Of a stretch of DNA of 64,000 bases, positions 9,546 through 19,016 are shown piece by piece. The notes beneath the pieces were generated by a model. It did no database searches, was not told the DNA's origin, and saw nothing but the letters and a program-made list of their open reading frames with translations. Each line of letters starts with the position of its first letter. The stretch's first letter is position 1. Source of the DNA: Rosistilla oblonga (GTDB taxonomy: Bacteria > Planctomycetota > Planctomycetia > Pirellulales > Pirellulaceae). The DNA lies in assembly GCF_007751715.1 (NCBI RefSeq), contig NZ_CP036292.1, forward strand, positions 3,913,339 through 3,977,338, written 5' to 3'. A program made the position numbers and the translations under genes.

Positions 9546-11597
9546 TCATTCGATCCAGTCGCGTGGTCCGAGTTCGAAACGCTTCAACTTGCGGTCCAAC
9601 GTCGAGCGTTCGATCCCCAGGATCGAAGCGGCTTTGCTTTTGTTCCCTCCGGTCGCGCGAAGCGTCTGCAAAATATGGTTGCGTTCGATATCCAACAGCG
9701 ACAACTCTTCAAAGTCGCCACCGGCTTCCGGAGCGATATCAGAATTGCCCGCGACATGAACGTTCGACAAAACCAAATCGTCGGCATCAATCGACGACTT
9801 GTTCGTTAAAACCACGGCGCGTTCGATCGCGTTTTTCAGTTCGCGAATGTTCCCCGGCCACGGATATTTCATCAACCGCTTCTCAGCCGCAACCGTGAAC
9901 CCATCGATCTTCCGCCCCATCTGTTGGCAATACAGCTTCAGAAAGTGTTTGGCCAACCGCAATATGTCGCGGCCGCGTTGCCGGAGTGGCGGGATCACGA
10001 TTTCCAGAACATGCAAGCGAAAATAGAGATCGGCCCGAAACCTTCCCTCCCGAACCTCGGCTTCGAGATCGCGGTTGGTGGCGGAGACAACGCGAACATC
10101 GGCGCGAATCGATCGGTTGCCGCCAACGCGTTCGAACGCATGTCCTTCCAGCACCCGAAGAAATTTGGCTTGAATCTCGGGACTCATCTCCCCGATTTCG
10201 TCGAGCATCAACGTGCCGCCATCGGCCGCTTCGAACTTCCCCAGCTTGCGTTCGGTGGCGCCGGTGAAGGCACCTTTTTCATGGCCGAACAATTCGCTTT
10301 CGAGTAACGACGGCGAAAGTGCGGCACAATTCAGACATAAAAACGGTCCCTCGCTGCGGCTACTTTGATCGTGCAACGACTGAGCCACCAACTCCTTGCC
10401 GACGCCACTCTCACCTCGAATCAAAACCGTAGCCGACGTGGGCGCAGCTCGCCGGATCGCTTCGTTGATCGCTCGGATCTCGGGACTGTCCCCAACGATC
10501 TTCGACTCTTTGCCCAATTGTTGACGCAGTTGATCTACTTTCTGACGGCTTCGGTCCAGCCGCGTTGCAAGTTGGGCTTGCCGCATCAAGTTCTGAAAAG
10601 CGAGTCCGAGGTTCTCGGCTACCGCCAATGCAAATTCCAGATGTTCGGGTTCCAGCGATGGCTCGTCGTCGCTGGAGTATAGATGGATCAAGCCGATCGA
10701 TCGGTTCTCGACACGGATGGGAGCACAAACCGTGCTTGTGGTGCTGATCTCGCCACGACTGTCGGGGCTCGCCAGCGCCGCGTTGTCGGCAATATTCCGT
10801 GCGAGGACCGCTTCGCCATCGCGGAGTACAGTTTCCGCGACGAAATCGGGGACGCGATGGTAGCTGCGGTGCAGGCGTTGCCGGGTGGCGATCAAAACCA
10901 GATCGTTGGGGTCCGAAGAATCGCTTTTCGCCGATTCGGCCAGTCGCATGACAGCGCCGGTGGCGACGCCGGTGTGCAGGATCAAGGTATCGAGCGCGGA
11001 TTCGGCAGCGGCGTCGATCGATTCACAGCGGGAGAGTTCAAACGCAAAGTGGAACAAGTTTTGCGCCGCGCCCGCTTTTTCGTTCGCTTTTGCCTTGCGA
11101 AACCGCTGATCCAAGAACTGAGTCTTCCCCTTGCGGTGGGTGATTTGCCCAGCGTCGATCCCCTCCACTGTCTGCTGTTCATCCAGTGTTCCGCTGGCTT
11201 CGCTCGCGTTTCCGGCGGCGGTGGGAGCTTCATGTTCGAAGGCGTCGGCGATGTCGTGCACGAAAACCATCTGACAGCCGGCGATTTCCAGCGTTTGTCC
11301 GGGCCGGATGACCTGATCGCCGTGAATCGGCTGGGCATCGATGCGCGTCCCGTTACGGCTGGCGTTATCGCGCACGACCCAATCGCCATCCTCAGCAAAT
11401 AGCTCGGCATGCTGGCGACTGCATCGTTCGTGACGGATCACGATATGGCTGCCCGAGGAACGGCCAATCGTGGTGCGGCGGCCGGGCACGAGACTGAAGA
11501 CATCGGTCCATCGACTCCCCTCTTGAATGACCAAATAAGCCGGTGGCGCAGTTTCTGCGGAATTTGTAACCTCTGGCAAACGATAACCCGCGGGCAA
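9546..11597 (-). CDS. FHA-GAF-sigma54 activator with Fis-type HTH
   Basis: 683-residue transcription activator for sigma54 promoters. Domains in order: FHA (about residues 20-110; [28 protein letters not shown]), which binds phosphothreonine peptides; GAF (about 165-340), a small-molecule or redox sensor; AAA+ sigma54-interaction domain (about 365-600) with Walker A GESGVGKE, the sigma54 contact loop GAFTGA, and Walker [10 protein letters not shown]-terminal Fis-type HTH ([19 protein letters not shown]). The longest start is TTG at 11597; there is no ATG before the FHA domain, so a TTG start is likely. FHA input implies control by a Ser/Thr kinase. It is divergent from the DUF1598 gene and next to the polysaccharide genes, likely targets by position only. 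Confidence 0.95.
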   Translation of the reverse strand: MPAGYRLPEVTNSAETAPPAYLVIQEGSRWTDVFSLVPGRRTTIGRSSGSHIVIRHERCSRQHAELFAEDGDWVVRDNASRNGTRIDAQPIHGDQVIRPGQTLEIAGCQMVFVHDIADAFEHEAPTAAGNASEASGTLDEQQTVEGIDAGQITHRKGKTQFLDQRFRKAKANEKAGAAQNLFHFAFELSRCESIDAAAESALDTLILHTGVATGAVMRLAESAKSDSSDPNDLVLIATRQRLHRSYHRVPDFVAETVLRDGEAVLARNIADNAALASPDSRGEISTTSTVCAPIRVENRSIGLIHLYSSDDEPSLEPEHLEFALAVAENLGLAFQNLMRQAQLATRLDRSRQKVDQLRQQLGKESKIVGDSPEIRAINEAIRRAAPTSATVLIRGESGVGKELVAQSLHDQSSRSEGPFLCLNCAALSPSLLESELFGHEKGAFTGATERKLGKFEAADGGTLMLDEIGEMSPEIQAKFLRVLEGHAFERVGGNRSIRADVRVVSATNRDLEAEVREGRFRADLYFRLHVLEIVIPPLRQRGRDILRLAKHFLKLYCQQMGRKIDGFTVAAEKRLMKYPWPGNIRELKNAIERAVVLTNKSSIDADDLVLSNVHVAGNSDIAPEAGGDFEELSLLDIERNHILQTLRATGGNKSKAASILGIERSTLDRKLKRFELGPRDWIE

Positions 11598-11769
11598 AAA
11601 TGTTGTGTTCGTGGTTGTTTGAGACTATTTTACATGCAGACGGCGCACGCTCGGTCAACGGATTCCTGCGGGAAGCATTTTTGACCTACAGTTAAGACGC
11701 GTACGCCGCTTGTCTAAAGAAAGATTCTACCCACTTGGTATCGACGCGTCAGCGTTGGGAGTTCGTTTG

Positions 11770-13140
11770 ATGAAATGTCCACAAGGTTTGCAGGTTCGAG
11801 TTCGAAGTGCAATCTGCATTGCCAGCATGCTCGTAATCGCGGCGCCGTCGTTCGCCGGACAAGTTGGCTTTCAACAGAACTCCGTTGGTGGTGTGATGGT
11901 CGACGCAGGTGGCGTAGTCCGCGCCGCCACGCCGGATGAACAACAGCAGTTGCTGCGAACCGTGCGTGCTCAGGTGCGAGTTGCCGCCGGTGAACTCGCC
12001 AAGCCAGCCGAGATGCGAATGATCTCACTGAAGGGCTTGCAGAAAGCGATCGCCACAGCGCTGGCAAACGGGACCGAGCTGCCTGAAGAAATTCGCTACC
12101 TCGCCGGACTACAACGCGTTCAATACGTGTTCGCCTATCCCGAACAGAACGACATCGTGATCGCCGGCCCCGCCGAACCGTGGATCGTTCGCGACGATGC
12201 CGCAGTTGTTGGTGCGATTAGCGGCCAGCCGATGATGTTGATCGATGATTTGGTCACTGCGATGCAGAGCGTTGAAGCAGCTCGTCGCAGCGGAATCAGC
12301 TGTTCGATCGAACCGACAGCCGAAGGGCACCAACGCCTCAATCGCCTGCTGTCTAAAGTCCAATTGCGAAACGGGCAGAACCCGAAAGCGCTCGAGCCTC
12401 AAATGAAGCAAGCCTTCGGACCTCAGATGGTCAAGATCAACGGTGTCCCCACCGACAGCCATTACGCTCGCATTTTGGTCGCTGCGGATTATCAAATGAA
12501 ACGCATCGCGATGGGACTCGAACCTTCGCGTCTGCCGAACTTGCCAAGCTACCTGCAGATGGCTCGTGGTTCGCTCACCCAAAGCAACGCAAACCCACGC
12601 TGGTGGATGGCTTGCGATTACAACTCACTATCACACTCCGAGGACAAGCTTTCCTGGAAACTGTCGGGATGCGGCGTTAAGACGATGACCGAAAACGATC
12701 TCATCGGCGCCGACGGTCAAGTTGTCGGAAACGCCAAGGCAGATCCAAAGGCTCAACAATGGGCGGACCTGATGACCGAAAACTATTCGGAACTCAGCCA
12801 ACAGTTTCCCGTCTTTGGCCAACTGCGAAACATGATCGACCTGAGTGTCGTGGCAACCTTGATCGTTCAAGAACGGCTGGATGAAACGGCCGGGGTTAAC
12901 CTCGACCTGTTGATGGGCCGCGGCACGGAAGTTCCCGTCGCCGTCTACACCGCTCCCGCTGCGATCTCTCCCGAATGCAGCTTCTTGCGTAGTCGCAAGG
13001 GCTGGATCGTGACAACGTCCGGCGGAGTCGACATCAACGCATTTGAGATCGTTGAACGCCAAGCAGCTGACGCTACATTGAGCGGCGTCCGAGGCAAATC
13101 GGCTGCAGAAGAAGCGACCTCTTGGTGGTGGAACGGCTGA
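11770..13140 (+). CDS. Secreted DUF1598 protein
   Basis: 456-residue exported protein of the planctomycete family DUF1598 (PF07643). The ATG at 11770 gives a clean signal peptide (SAICIASMLVIAAPSFA). A TTG 60 bases upstream is possible but spoils the signal. The family core runs roughly from residue 80 to 340: MISLKGLQKAI, YLAGLQRVQYVFAYPEQND, and GPAEPWIV, with GVPTDSHYARILVAADYQMK in the middle. Biochemical role unknown. It is transcribed away from the FHA-sigma54 regulator and convergently with the polysaccharide exporter, an arrangement that may reflect shared envelope control (inference). Confidence 0.9.
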   Translation: MKCPQGLQVRVRSAICIASMLVIAAPSFAGQVGFQQNSVGGVMVDAGGVVRAATPDEQQQLLRTVRAQVRVAAGELAKPAEMRMISLKGLQKAIATALANGTELPEEIRYLAGLQRVQYVFAYPEQNDIVIAGPAEPWIVRDDAAVVGAISGQPMMLIDDLVTAMQSVEAARRSGISCSIEPTAEGHQRLNRLLSKVQLRNGQNPKALEPQMKQAFGPQMVKINGVPTDSHYARILVAADYQMKRIAMGLEPSRLPNLPSYLQMARGSLTQSNANPRWWMACDYNSLSHSEDKLSWKLSGCGVKTMTENDLIGADGQVVGNAKADPKAQQWADLMTENYSELSQQFPVFGQLRNMIDLSVVATLIVQERLDETAGVNLDLLMGRGTEVPVAVYTAPAAISPECSFLRSRKGWIVTTSGGVDINAFEIVERQAADATLSGVRGKSAAEEATSWWWNG

Positions 13141-13168
13141 TCCGTTTCGCTTCGTTCAATTTTCCCAC

Positions 13169-13208
13169 AAAAAAACCGCTGCCGACGCCCAAAGGCAATC
13201 GACAGCGG
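13169..13208 (-). terminator. Intrinsic terminator of the polysaccharide-export gene
   Basis: Read on the minus strand, a 9-bp stem (CCGCTGTCG with CGGCAGCGG, one mismatch) is followed directly by seven T residues. It lies 89 bases after the stop of the minus-strand exporter gene at 13297 and is the best intrinsic terminator in the window. Confidence 0.8.
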
Positions 13209-13296
13209 CATGCGGGAAATTCGCTTGTTCGCCTCATTCGCCCGGCCGTGGCCAGACGAATGTTTTCAGGCGAACTCTTTTCTTGATTCCACCAAA

Positions 13297-14643
13297 CTAG
13301 TTGTTCAGCAGTTCTCGAATTCCGTAGGTGAAGAAGGTTCCGAGACCAAAGTTCAGGATCTCTTCTTCACACTTGTACTGCAGGATCAGGATATCGCCAG
13401 CCTGAACGAGCGGTCGTTGCCGAGGGTCGTTCGTAGCAGCTGCCAAGTCGACTTCGATTGCAACTTGTCCTTCGCACGGCGTCTTGCGGAGGATGTATAA
13501 ACGTCCGGGCGGGACACCACCGACGCTTGAAGCACCGAGTCCACCTCCGCCACCGCCAACTTGAGCACCAAGCCCAGTCCCAGCGATTGCCATCGCACCT
13601 AACACATCGAGATCGTAGTCGCGAGGCAGGGGATGTTCTCCACCAGGCAACAATCCACCGGTGTAGAAGACCTCGCGGTCACGCGATTCGATGTAGACAA
13701 TATCACCGCTCTTCAACAGTACGTCTTTAGGGCTGATGTCTGGGACAACTCCCGGTGGAATCCGCAAAGGAATCCGAATCGCGGAATCGTCTTCTGGCGG
13801 GGCTGGAGGGCACAAACATGGGTTCAGACGTCGCTGCTCCTCGAACTCGCGGTAGTGCTGTGCGATGATCTCCATACGCTTTCGCTTGTCAGCCTGACTA
13901 GCACGCAGGATTTTAACTTCGTTTTTCGCAGTAACACCAGGCAGACCTCCGGTCTCCATAAGAGCGTGCAACACGTCGTTCTGGTAGGCGGGCAGTTTCA
14001 CAATGCTGCCAGAGGCACCTCGGAAGCTACCGCGTTCAACCTGGCTGCCGCTATTGACGTCGTTTGTTGTTAAGCCTTGATCCTGCCGAACCACGATCAC
14101 GTCGTAAGTCCGCTCTTTAATCAGGGTCACGACAGGCCGCGCCTTCTCATTCTTCAAAATCTCCGCCTTGATGTAGGCTTGGCGAATGAGTTCACGAACC
14201 TGGTCAATCGTCATACCACGGACGTCGATTGGTTCGACCAATGGCAGCGAGATCGTGCCATCTTCCGCAACGGCAATCGGGAATCCAATCGACGGCGGCA
14301 GCGTGCTATCCGCGTCGGGAAAGTGCACTGGCGGCAACTGGGGAGTCACGTCGGGTGCGTTAAACGGCAACACACCTTCAATATAGACACCCAAGACGTC
14401 ATTGGAATCCAAGATGTAGTTCCGCGGAGCCTCTTGCGACAGCAACGAGATGTCGACCGGTACAAGATTATTTTTTGGCGGTGCAAAGAACTGCGGTGGC
14501 AAGCGACGCGCGGGAACGCCGCTGATTGGCTGCGTTATACTGCTACAGCCCGTGCACATCGCAACCCCTAGACACAGGGTCCAAAGTAGGCCTGCGGCAG
14601 CGGGCACGCGCTTTGCGGATTGGTTTTTGATTTCGACATTCAT
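13297..14643 (-). CDS. Polysaccharide export lipoprotein (Wza-like)
   Basis: 448-residue outer-membrane polysaccharide export protein. The N-terminus is a lipoprotein signal (lipobox region AMCTGC) starting at ATG 14643; a GTG one codon upstream is equivalent. The Poly_export domain (PF02563) begins at about residue 75 with NYILDSNDVLGVYIEG; one or two SLBB domains follow (VKLPAYQNDVLHALMETGGLPG; LKSGDIVYIESR). A Gly-rich loop (QVGGGGGGLG) sits near residue 365. Such proteins form the outer-membrane channel for exopolysaccharide or capsule. It follows the Cys-rich exported-protein gene on the same strand by 136 bases and faces the ligase-type gene at 15927. A polymer-specific Wzc kinase or glycosyltransferases are not present here. 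Confidence 0.93.
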   Translation of the reverse strand: MNVEIKNQSAKRVPAAAGLLWTLCLGVAMCTGCSSITQPISGVPARRLPPQFFAPPKNNLVPVDISLLSQEAPRNYILDSNDVLGVYIEGVLPFNAPDVTPQLPPVHFPDADSTLPPSIGFPIAVAEDGTISLPLVEPIDVRGMTIDQVRELIRQAYIKAEILKNEKARPVVTLIKERTYDVIVVRQDQGLTTNDVNSGSQVERGSFRGASGSIVKLPAYQNDVLHALMETGGLPGVTAKNEVKILRASQADKRKRMEIIAQHYREFEEQRRLNPCLCPPAPPEDDSAIRIPLRIPPGVVPDISPKDVLLKSGDIVYIESRDREVFYTGGLLPGGEHPLPRDYDLDVLGAMAIAGTGLGAQVGGGGGGLGASSVGGVPPGRLYILRKTPCEGQVAIEVDLAAATNDPRQRPLVQAGDILILQYKCEEEILNFGLGTFFTYGIRELLNN

Positions 14644-14698
14644 CACAAAGGCTCTTCGATTCGGCGTCTGCGGACTGGATCAGGTTAGATGCGCGTCG

Positions 14699-14719
14699 TC
14701 CGTTGTAACGGACAACGGA
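14699..14719. repeat. Inverted repeat upstream of exporter gene
   Basis: TCCGTTG and CAACGGA form a perfect 7-bp stem with a 7-base loop, 56 bases upstream of the exporter start. There is no T-run. It could be an operator or a processing hairpin between the two minus-strand genes. Confidence 0.35.
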
Positions 14720-14779
14720 GATGCAGGTTTCCCGGCGACAGGACGCATATGTGGTCCTGCGAAAGTGAGGATCAACGCA

Positions 14780-15535
14780 CTAGAACGGTTGCGGACGTTG
14801 GATCGGCCCGCCAATTCCAGAACCGATCCGTGGCGATGCAGTGCGAGTTGCCGGTGCGACCTGATTCGTTGGTCGCTCCAACCCGAGTTGCACGTCGCCA
14901 ACGATCGTCTCACCTTCACCCAACAGGCCTTCATAACCTGTCACTTGCGACGGGGGCTGCTCAGCAGCTTTGGCAGGCTCGGTCGAAGCGGCATAAGCCG
15001 GATCTCCCAGGCCGCAACTTTGGCAAGCGGCTGCCATCTGCCCGCTCAATTGAATCTGGCCATAGTTGCCTAGACCATCCTCTTCGGCGGCGCGGGCACC
15101 GTGCGGGTACCCGGCAAACCAAGCGCTCACGCGTTGTTGGCCTTCAGGAGACTGGAACTTCCAACTCCAATAGCTACGCGGCGGGAAGGCGGGTGTGCAA
15201 CCGTTTCCGCCACTGGCTACATCTTCATAACCTTGACGGAAACCATCGCGGAAGTGGTAGCGATGGTCTTCATTCTGAAAACAGTGCTTGCGTTCGTGCC
15301 AAGCACGAGCACTCCAGGCACTGTTGCGGTACCCCAGCACGAATTCGTCACAGCATTCGTTGTAATCCAAGGAATTGCTGAGTCCCGCGAACGCGGTGCA
15401 ACCTCCAGTGGAAACAACAAGCATCGACGCGGCTAAGGAGCAGGCGAGTCCTGCGACCATCGCCCGCAATCGAACTCGCCGTTTGCGAGTATAACGTGTA
15501 CGACAACTATCGATCGATGATATACGATCCGCCAT
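14780..15535 (-). CDS. Cys-rich exported protein, exporter-linked
   Basis: 251 residues; I do not recognise a named family. The ATG at 15535 is preceded by a run of seven G at 15541-15547, five bases away, a strong ribosome-binding site; earlier in-frame starts (15619, 15625) lack this. An Arg-rich tail is followed by a hydrophobic segment ending STGGC, a possible but non-ideal lipobox. The mature part has conserved-looking aromatic and Cys positions: SLDYNECCDEFVLGYRNSAW, HYHFRDGFRQGYEDVA-like spacing, RSYWSWKFQSPEGQ and CQSCGLGD. It lies directly upstream of the Wza-like gene on the same strand, so it is probably an accessory of polysaccharide export; this is inference from position. Confidence 0.8.
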   Translation of the reverse strand: MADRISSIDSCRTRYTRKRRVRLRAMVAGLACSLAASMLVVSTGGCTAFAGLSNSLDYNECCDEFVLGYRNSAWSARAWHERKHCFQNEDHRYHFRDGFRQGYEDVASGGNGCTPAFPPRSYWSWKFQSPEGQQRVSAWFAGYPHGARAAEEDGLGNYGQIQLSGQMAAACQSCGLGDPAYAASTEPAKAAEQPPSQVTGYEGLLGEGETIVGDVQLGLERPTNQVAPATRTASPRIGSGIGGPIQRPQPF

Positions 15536-15926
15536 GTTGGCCCCCCCGGCTACAACGGCAGTCAAATTTCCGCGTACGGCACCAGTGCACCGAGACGCAA
15601 CCCTTACGAAGCTATTCATCGCCAAATCGGTTATCGTGGATTGAGAGATTTTTACGGTGATGACGAATCATTTAGATAATCGTGCTGTTATTGGTGCCCC
15701 GATTGCACTAGGCAAATACTCGTTGCGACCGGAATATCGGCTTCTTGTGGCCTGGCGATGCTTGTTCGCGAGCCCCGCGCGGATCATGCTGAATCGTCCT
15801 GACATCGCTTAACGCCCGTTGTCGGCGCTCGGATTGCAACCCAAGGCGTACGCCGCGTCGCCGTCAATCAACGCTAGCAGTTGCCGTTTTGTTCTCCACC
15901 ACTCATCGATCCCCCTCGATTTGCCG
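15536..15926. other. Divergent intergenic region, polysaccharide locus
   Basis: 391 bases between the Cys-rich protein (minus) and the ligase-type protein (plus). A possible sigma54 promoter at 15692-15707 points to the plus gene. The AT-richer stretch at about 15640-15720 is the likely promoter zone. No RNA gene is recognisable. Confidence 0.6.
15692..15707 (+). promoter_or_regulatory. Candidate sigma54 (-24/-12) promoter
   Basis: TGGTGCCCCGATTGCA matches the -24 GG and -12 GC elements with exactly ten bases between them and a complete TTGCA at -12, but two mismatches in the TGGCAC part. It lies 220 bases upstream of the ligase-type gene at 15927. A sigma54 activator gene is 4 kb away. This is a by-eye call. 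Confidence 0.35.
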
Positions 15927-18900
15927 ATGCCTGACGAAGCCCACCGCAGTGCCTCCGAAACGTTTACCGTTTGCTGGCGAAGGCTAATCGCTGGGCTGGC
16001 GGCAGTGATTCCCGCTGCAGCTGCTTGGGACTACGGCGGCATCCTGCCCTGGAGCAAGTGGGCCATTGCGGCCGCCACTGCCGGACTGTTGATCGCAGTG
16101 CTTCCTCTGCTACTGCTGCGGCGTCCCAGCTCCCGTCTTGCCTACGGACTCCCTTTCCTGGCGCTTGCGATATGGGGCTACGCTGCGTTTCAAACGATCC
16201 CACTTCCCGGGAGTCTTGTCTCAGTAATTGCCCCCGCAAGTCATGCAGCCTACAGCCAGTGGAGCGAGGTGGCGGGGCAAGCGGTCCCATCGTCGATGCC
16301 GATCAGCGTTGCCCCTTGGTACACGCGAGGCTACCTGGTCCTGCCAGCCTGTTTTGCTGGCTTCGTACTGATCGCAACCGTCGTGTTGCGAGGCGACAAA
16401 AACGTTTTGATCTTGCTCACGCTTACGACAATAGCGGGCGTTCTGACCAGCTACATCGGGATCGCTGACAAGATCAACGCAAATGAACTCCGTGGCGACC
16501 TACTCGACTACGCCGACCAAGGAATTCCATTTGGGCCGTTCGTCAACCGCAACAACGCCGCCGGGTATCTCAACTTGTGCTTGGCCTGCACGATCGGTTC
16601 GCTTGTCTACCGCCATCGCAAGCAACAGCGGGATCGTAAGCACGACAACCGCTACCAGATTTCCGGCGGCGGACGCTGGGAGAAGCTTCAAAGCCGTATC
16701 AATAATTTCGCCCGTTCGACCGACAACCTGTCGATCGTACTGATCGTCTTTGCGATCGTGATCGCGAGTGGAATTTTTGTCAGCGGATCGCGAGGCGGAA
16801 TGTTAGCCAGCGTAGCCGGAACTCTCGTCGTCTGCTTCCGATCGGTCAACCGCAGTCGTAAGTTCACCGCGCTGATCGCGATCTCGATCGGGCTCGTCGG
16901 ATTTGGGCTGCTGCTAGGTTCGATCGGCATGGTCTCTGCCGTCCAAGAACGGTTTGCTCAGGTTTGGGGCGAGGAAGCGTTGCAGGACGGGCGTCTTGAC
17001 CATTGGCAGGATAGCCTTGTCGCGTCAGCAAACTTTTTTCCCGGTGGCGCAGGACTTGGCACCTATCGATTTGCCTACCTCCCCTTTCAACGTGTCGGCG
17101 GATCGTCTTGGTTCCTGAACGCCGATGGGATGCCTTTCGAATGGCTGCTCGAAGGTGGTCTGATCGTCGTTGGGCTGATCCTTGCCGGTATCGCGTGGAC
17201 CTATCGCCTTCTATGGAATCTCGCCTTTTACAAAAACTCGCCTACCGATGCGGCGGTCGCGACGACCGCGTGGTTCGCGATCCCCAGCCTGATGGTTTCG
17301 CAATCGTTTGACTTCGGTATCCTTCTACCCGCCAACACGCTCCTGGCGGCGCTGATCCTCGGCGCGGTCTGTGCGACCATCAAACCAGCCGTCAGATCGA
17401 AGAAACAGGGCAAGTCTTCCGGCAGCAAGCGAAGACGAAGCGGTTCGCAAAGTGCAAAGCAGACAAGTTCATCGCCTTCGAAAACGAGCGAGTATCCGCA
17501 ATTGGAAGTGAGCCCCGATCCGCACGCTCCCACGACGACGTATTCGGTTGCGAAGTCGAGCAAACCGGTTGGTGGTGGTTCCTACCCGAGTTCTCGTTCG
17601 ACAGCGCGGTCCGGGGCATCTGCCGCGCACAAACCGACGCATTCACCCCGTTCGGCTGGCCAGCGAGCCGTCGATATCGGACTGGCACTCGCCTGCTGGT
17701 TGGGATGTTTTTCCACCGCGGGTCTCGCCGTTCGCCAACAATATGCAGCGGCGGAGGCGGATCACGTCATCCGGCGATTCAACGCCTGGCGGCCCGATCT
17801 AGTCGACGCTGCCGACAAGATCGACGCCATCGCGAACGAAACCCATGAACTATGCGAACGCTATCCTCGGAACCCCGATCTTCTACTGGCCGATGCTCAG
17901 GTGATGTTGACGCAAGCGCGAGCCGCCATGCTTCGCGACGCTCCCGAAGATTTGGAACGCCAAGAATTTGAGCGCCGCTGGCAATTGACGGCTCCACTTT
18001 TGCGACGCCATCAATTCCACATCCAGCGCGCCACTGCTCCGGATCGCCCGCTCGACTGGCAATCGGTGTTGATGCCAGGCGAATCGAGCGAGTTGTTCCT
18101 CTCGGCTCGCGACCAGACCGTTGCCGCTTTGCAGTATTGTCCGCTGAACGACCAGATCTACTCCCTGTTGCTAACACTCGATTTCGTGGACGAAGGCTAT
18201 GTCGACACCGAACGCTGGGTGAACCAGTTGCATCAAACGGGAATTCGACGCCCCAACACCTTGCATCGCTTGGGCGTAATCGCTTCGACCTATCCAGGCC
18301 CCGAGACGGCGCTGCCGATCTGGCGCGATGAATTGCAGTTGGTCCCCGAGCGATTGCAGAACGTCTGGCAAACGATCCAACAATTGCAGATCGATGCTGA
18401 CCTTAACACGCTGGTCCCCGACGATCCTGCCGCACTGCTGACGGCGGCCGATAAGCTGACGACCGATCCCGAGACGCGCGAACAATTGTTGTCTCGCATC
18501 GACGCGATCCTTAGCAGCGAGGGAAGATCGTCACTGAAGCAACTAACCAGCGAAGACACGTTCGCGCCCAACGACGTCGAACAATTTAGCCCCGATACAA
18601 ATAAGCCGCTCAAGCATCGAGTTGCTGATGACGCTCAGTGGCACTACTTCAACGCCCGCGTTGCGATGCTCCGCGAAGACTATTCCGCCGCGGAAGACGC
18701 ATATCGCGAAGCGGTGCAGATGAAACCGGGGGATCTCGCCTGGCGCCAACAATTTGCTCATCTGCTGTTGCAAAACGGCAAGCAAAAAGAAGCTGTCAAG
18801 CAAGTCGAACGGTGTCTGTTGCAAGCGCCGAACGACCGCCGCCTGCTAAAGCTTGCTGCGAAGTTCCGCGAAGCCGAAGTGCCTCCAACTGACGAAGCGA

Positions 18901-18938
18901 CACCGGCCGAGGAAGTTGAGCCAACCAACGAACAGTAG
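15927..18938 (+). CDS. O-antigen ligase/polymerase-type membrane protein with TPR tail
   Basis: 1003-residue inner-membrane protein. The N-terminal half (about residues 15-500) has about twelve hydrophobic segments and the Wzy_C/O-antigen ligase core (PF04932), including NRNNAAGYLNLCLACTIG, SGSRGGMLA and GGAGLGTYRFAYLPFQ. A Ser/Lys-rich low-complexity linker follows (about 490-575), another helix near 580-600, then a soluble C-terminal region with TPR-like repeats (WHYFNARVAMLREDYSAAEDAYREAVQMKP). ATG at 15927 avoids an unlikely non-hydrophobic 36-residue extension. The domain order is typical of bacterial polysaccharide polymerases or ligases. It opposes the exporter gene, supporting one surface-polysaccharide locus. 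Confidence 0.9.
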   Translation: MPDEAHRSASETFTVCWRRLIAGLAAVIPAAAAWDYGGILPWSKWAIAAATAGLLIAVLPLLLLRRPSSRLAYGLPFLALAIWGYAAFQTIPLPGSLVSVIAPASHAAYSQWSEVAGQAVPSSMPISVAPWYTRGYLVLPACFAGFVLIATVVLRGDKNVLILLTLTTIAGVLTSYIGIADKINANELRGDLLDYADQGIPFGPFVNRNNAAGYLNLCLACTIGSLVYRHRKQQRDRKHDNRYQISGGGRWEKLQSRINNFARSTDNLSIVLIVFAIVIASGIFVSGSRGGMLASVAGTLVVCFRSVNRSRKFTALIAISIGLVGFGLLLGSIGMVSAVQERFAQVWGEEALQDGRLDHWQDSLVASANFFPGGAGLGTYRFAYLPFQRVGGSSWFLNADGMPFEWLLEGGLIVVGLILAGIAWTYRLLWNLAFYKNSPTDAAVATTAWFAIPSLMVSQSFDFGILLPANTLLAALILGAVCATIKPAVRSKKQGKSSGSKRRRSGSQSAKQTSSSPSKTSEYPQLEVSPDPHAPTTTYSVAKSSKPVGGGSYPSSRSTARSGASAAHKPTHSPRSAGQRAVDIGLALACWLGCFSTAGLAVRQQYAAAEADHVIRRFNAWRPDLVDAADKIDAIANETHELCERYPRNPDLLLADAQVMLTQARAAMLRDAPEDLERQEFERRWQLTAPLLRRHQFHIQRATAPDRPLDWQSVLMPGESSELFLSARDQTVAALQYCPLNDQIYSLLLTLDFVDEGYVDTERWVNQLHQTGIRRPNTLHRLGVIASTYPGPETALPIWRDELQLVPERLQNVWQTIQQLQIDADLNTLVPDDPAALLTAADKLTTDPETREQLLSRIDAILSSEGRSSLKQLTSEDTFAPNDVEQFSPDTNKPLKHRVADDAQWHYFNARVAMLREDYSAAEDAYREAVQMKPGDLAWRQQFAHLLLQNGKQKEAVKQVERCLLQAPNDRRLLKLAAKFREAEVPPTDEATPAEEVEPTNEQ

Positions 18939-19016
18939 TCGCGGCTGCGATCGAATTCACCTGCTATCCTGTCGCCGCTGCAAAACCAACGTCGAAGCGA
19001 CAGCCGGATTCAAAAA

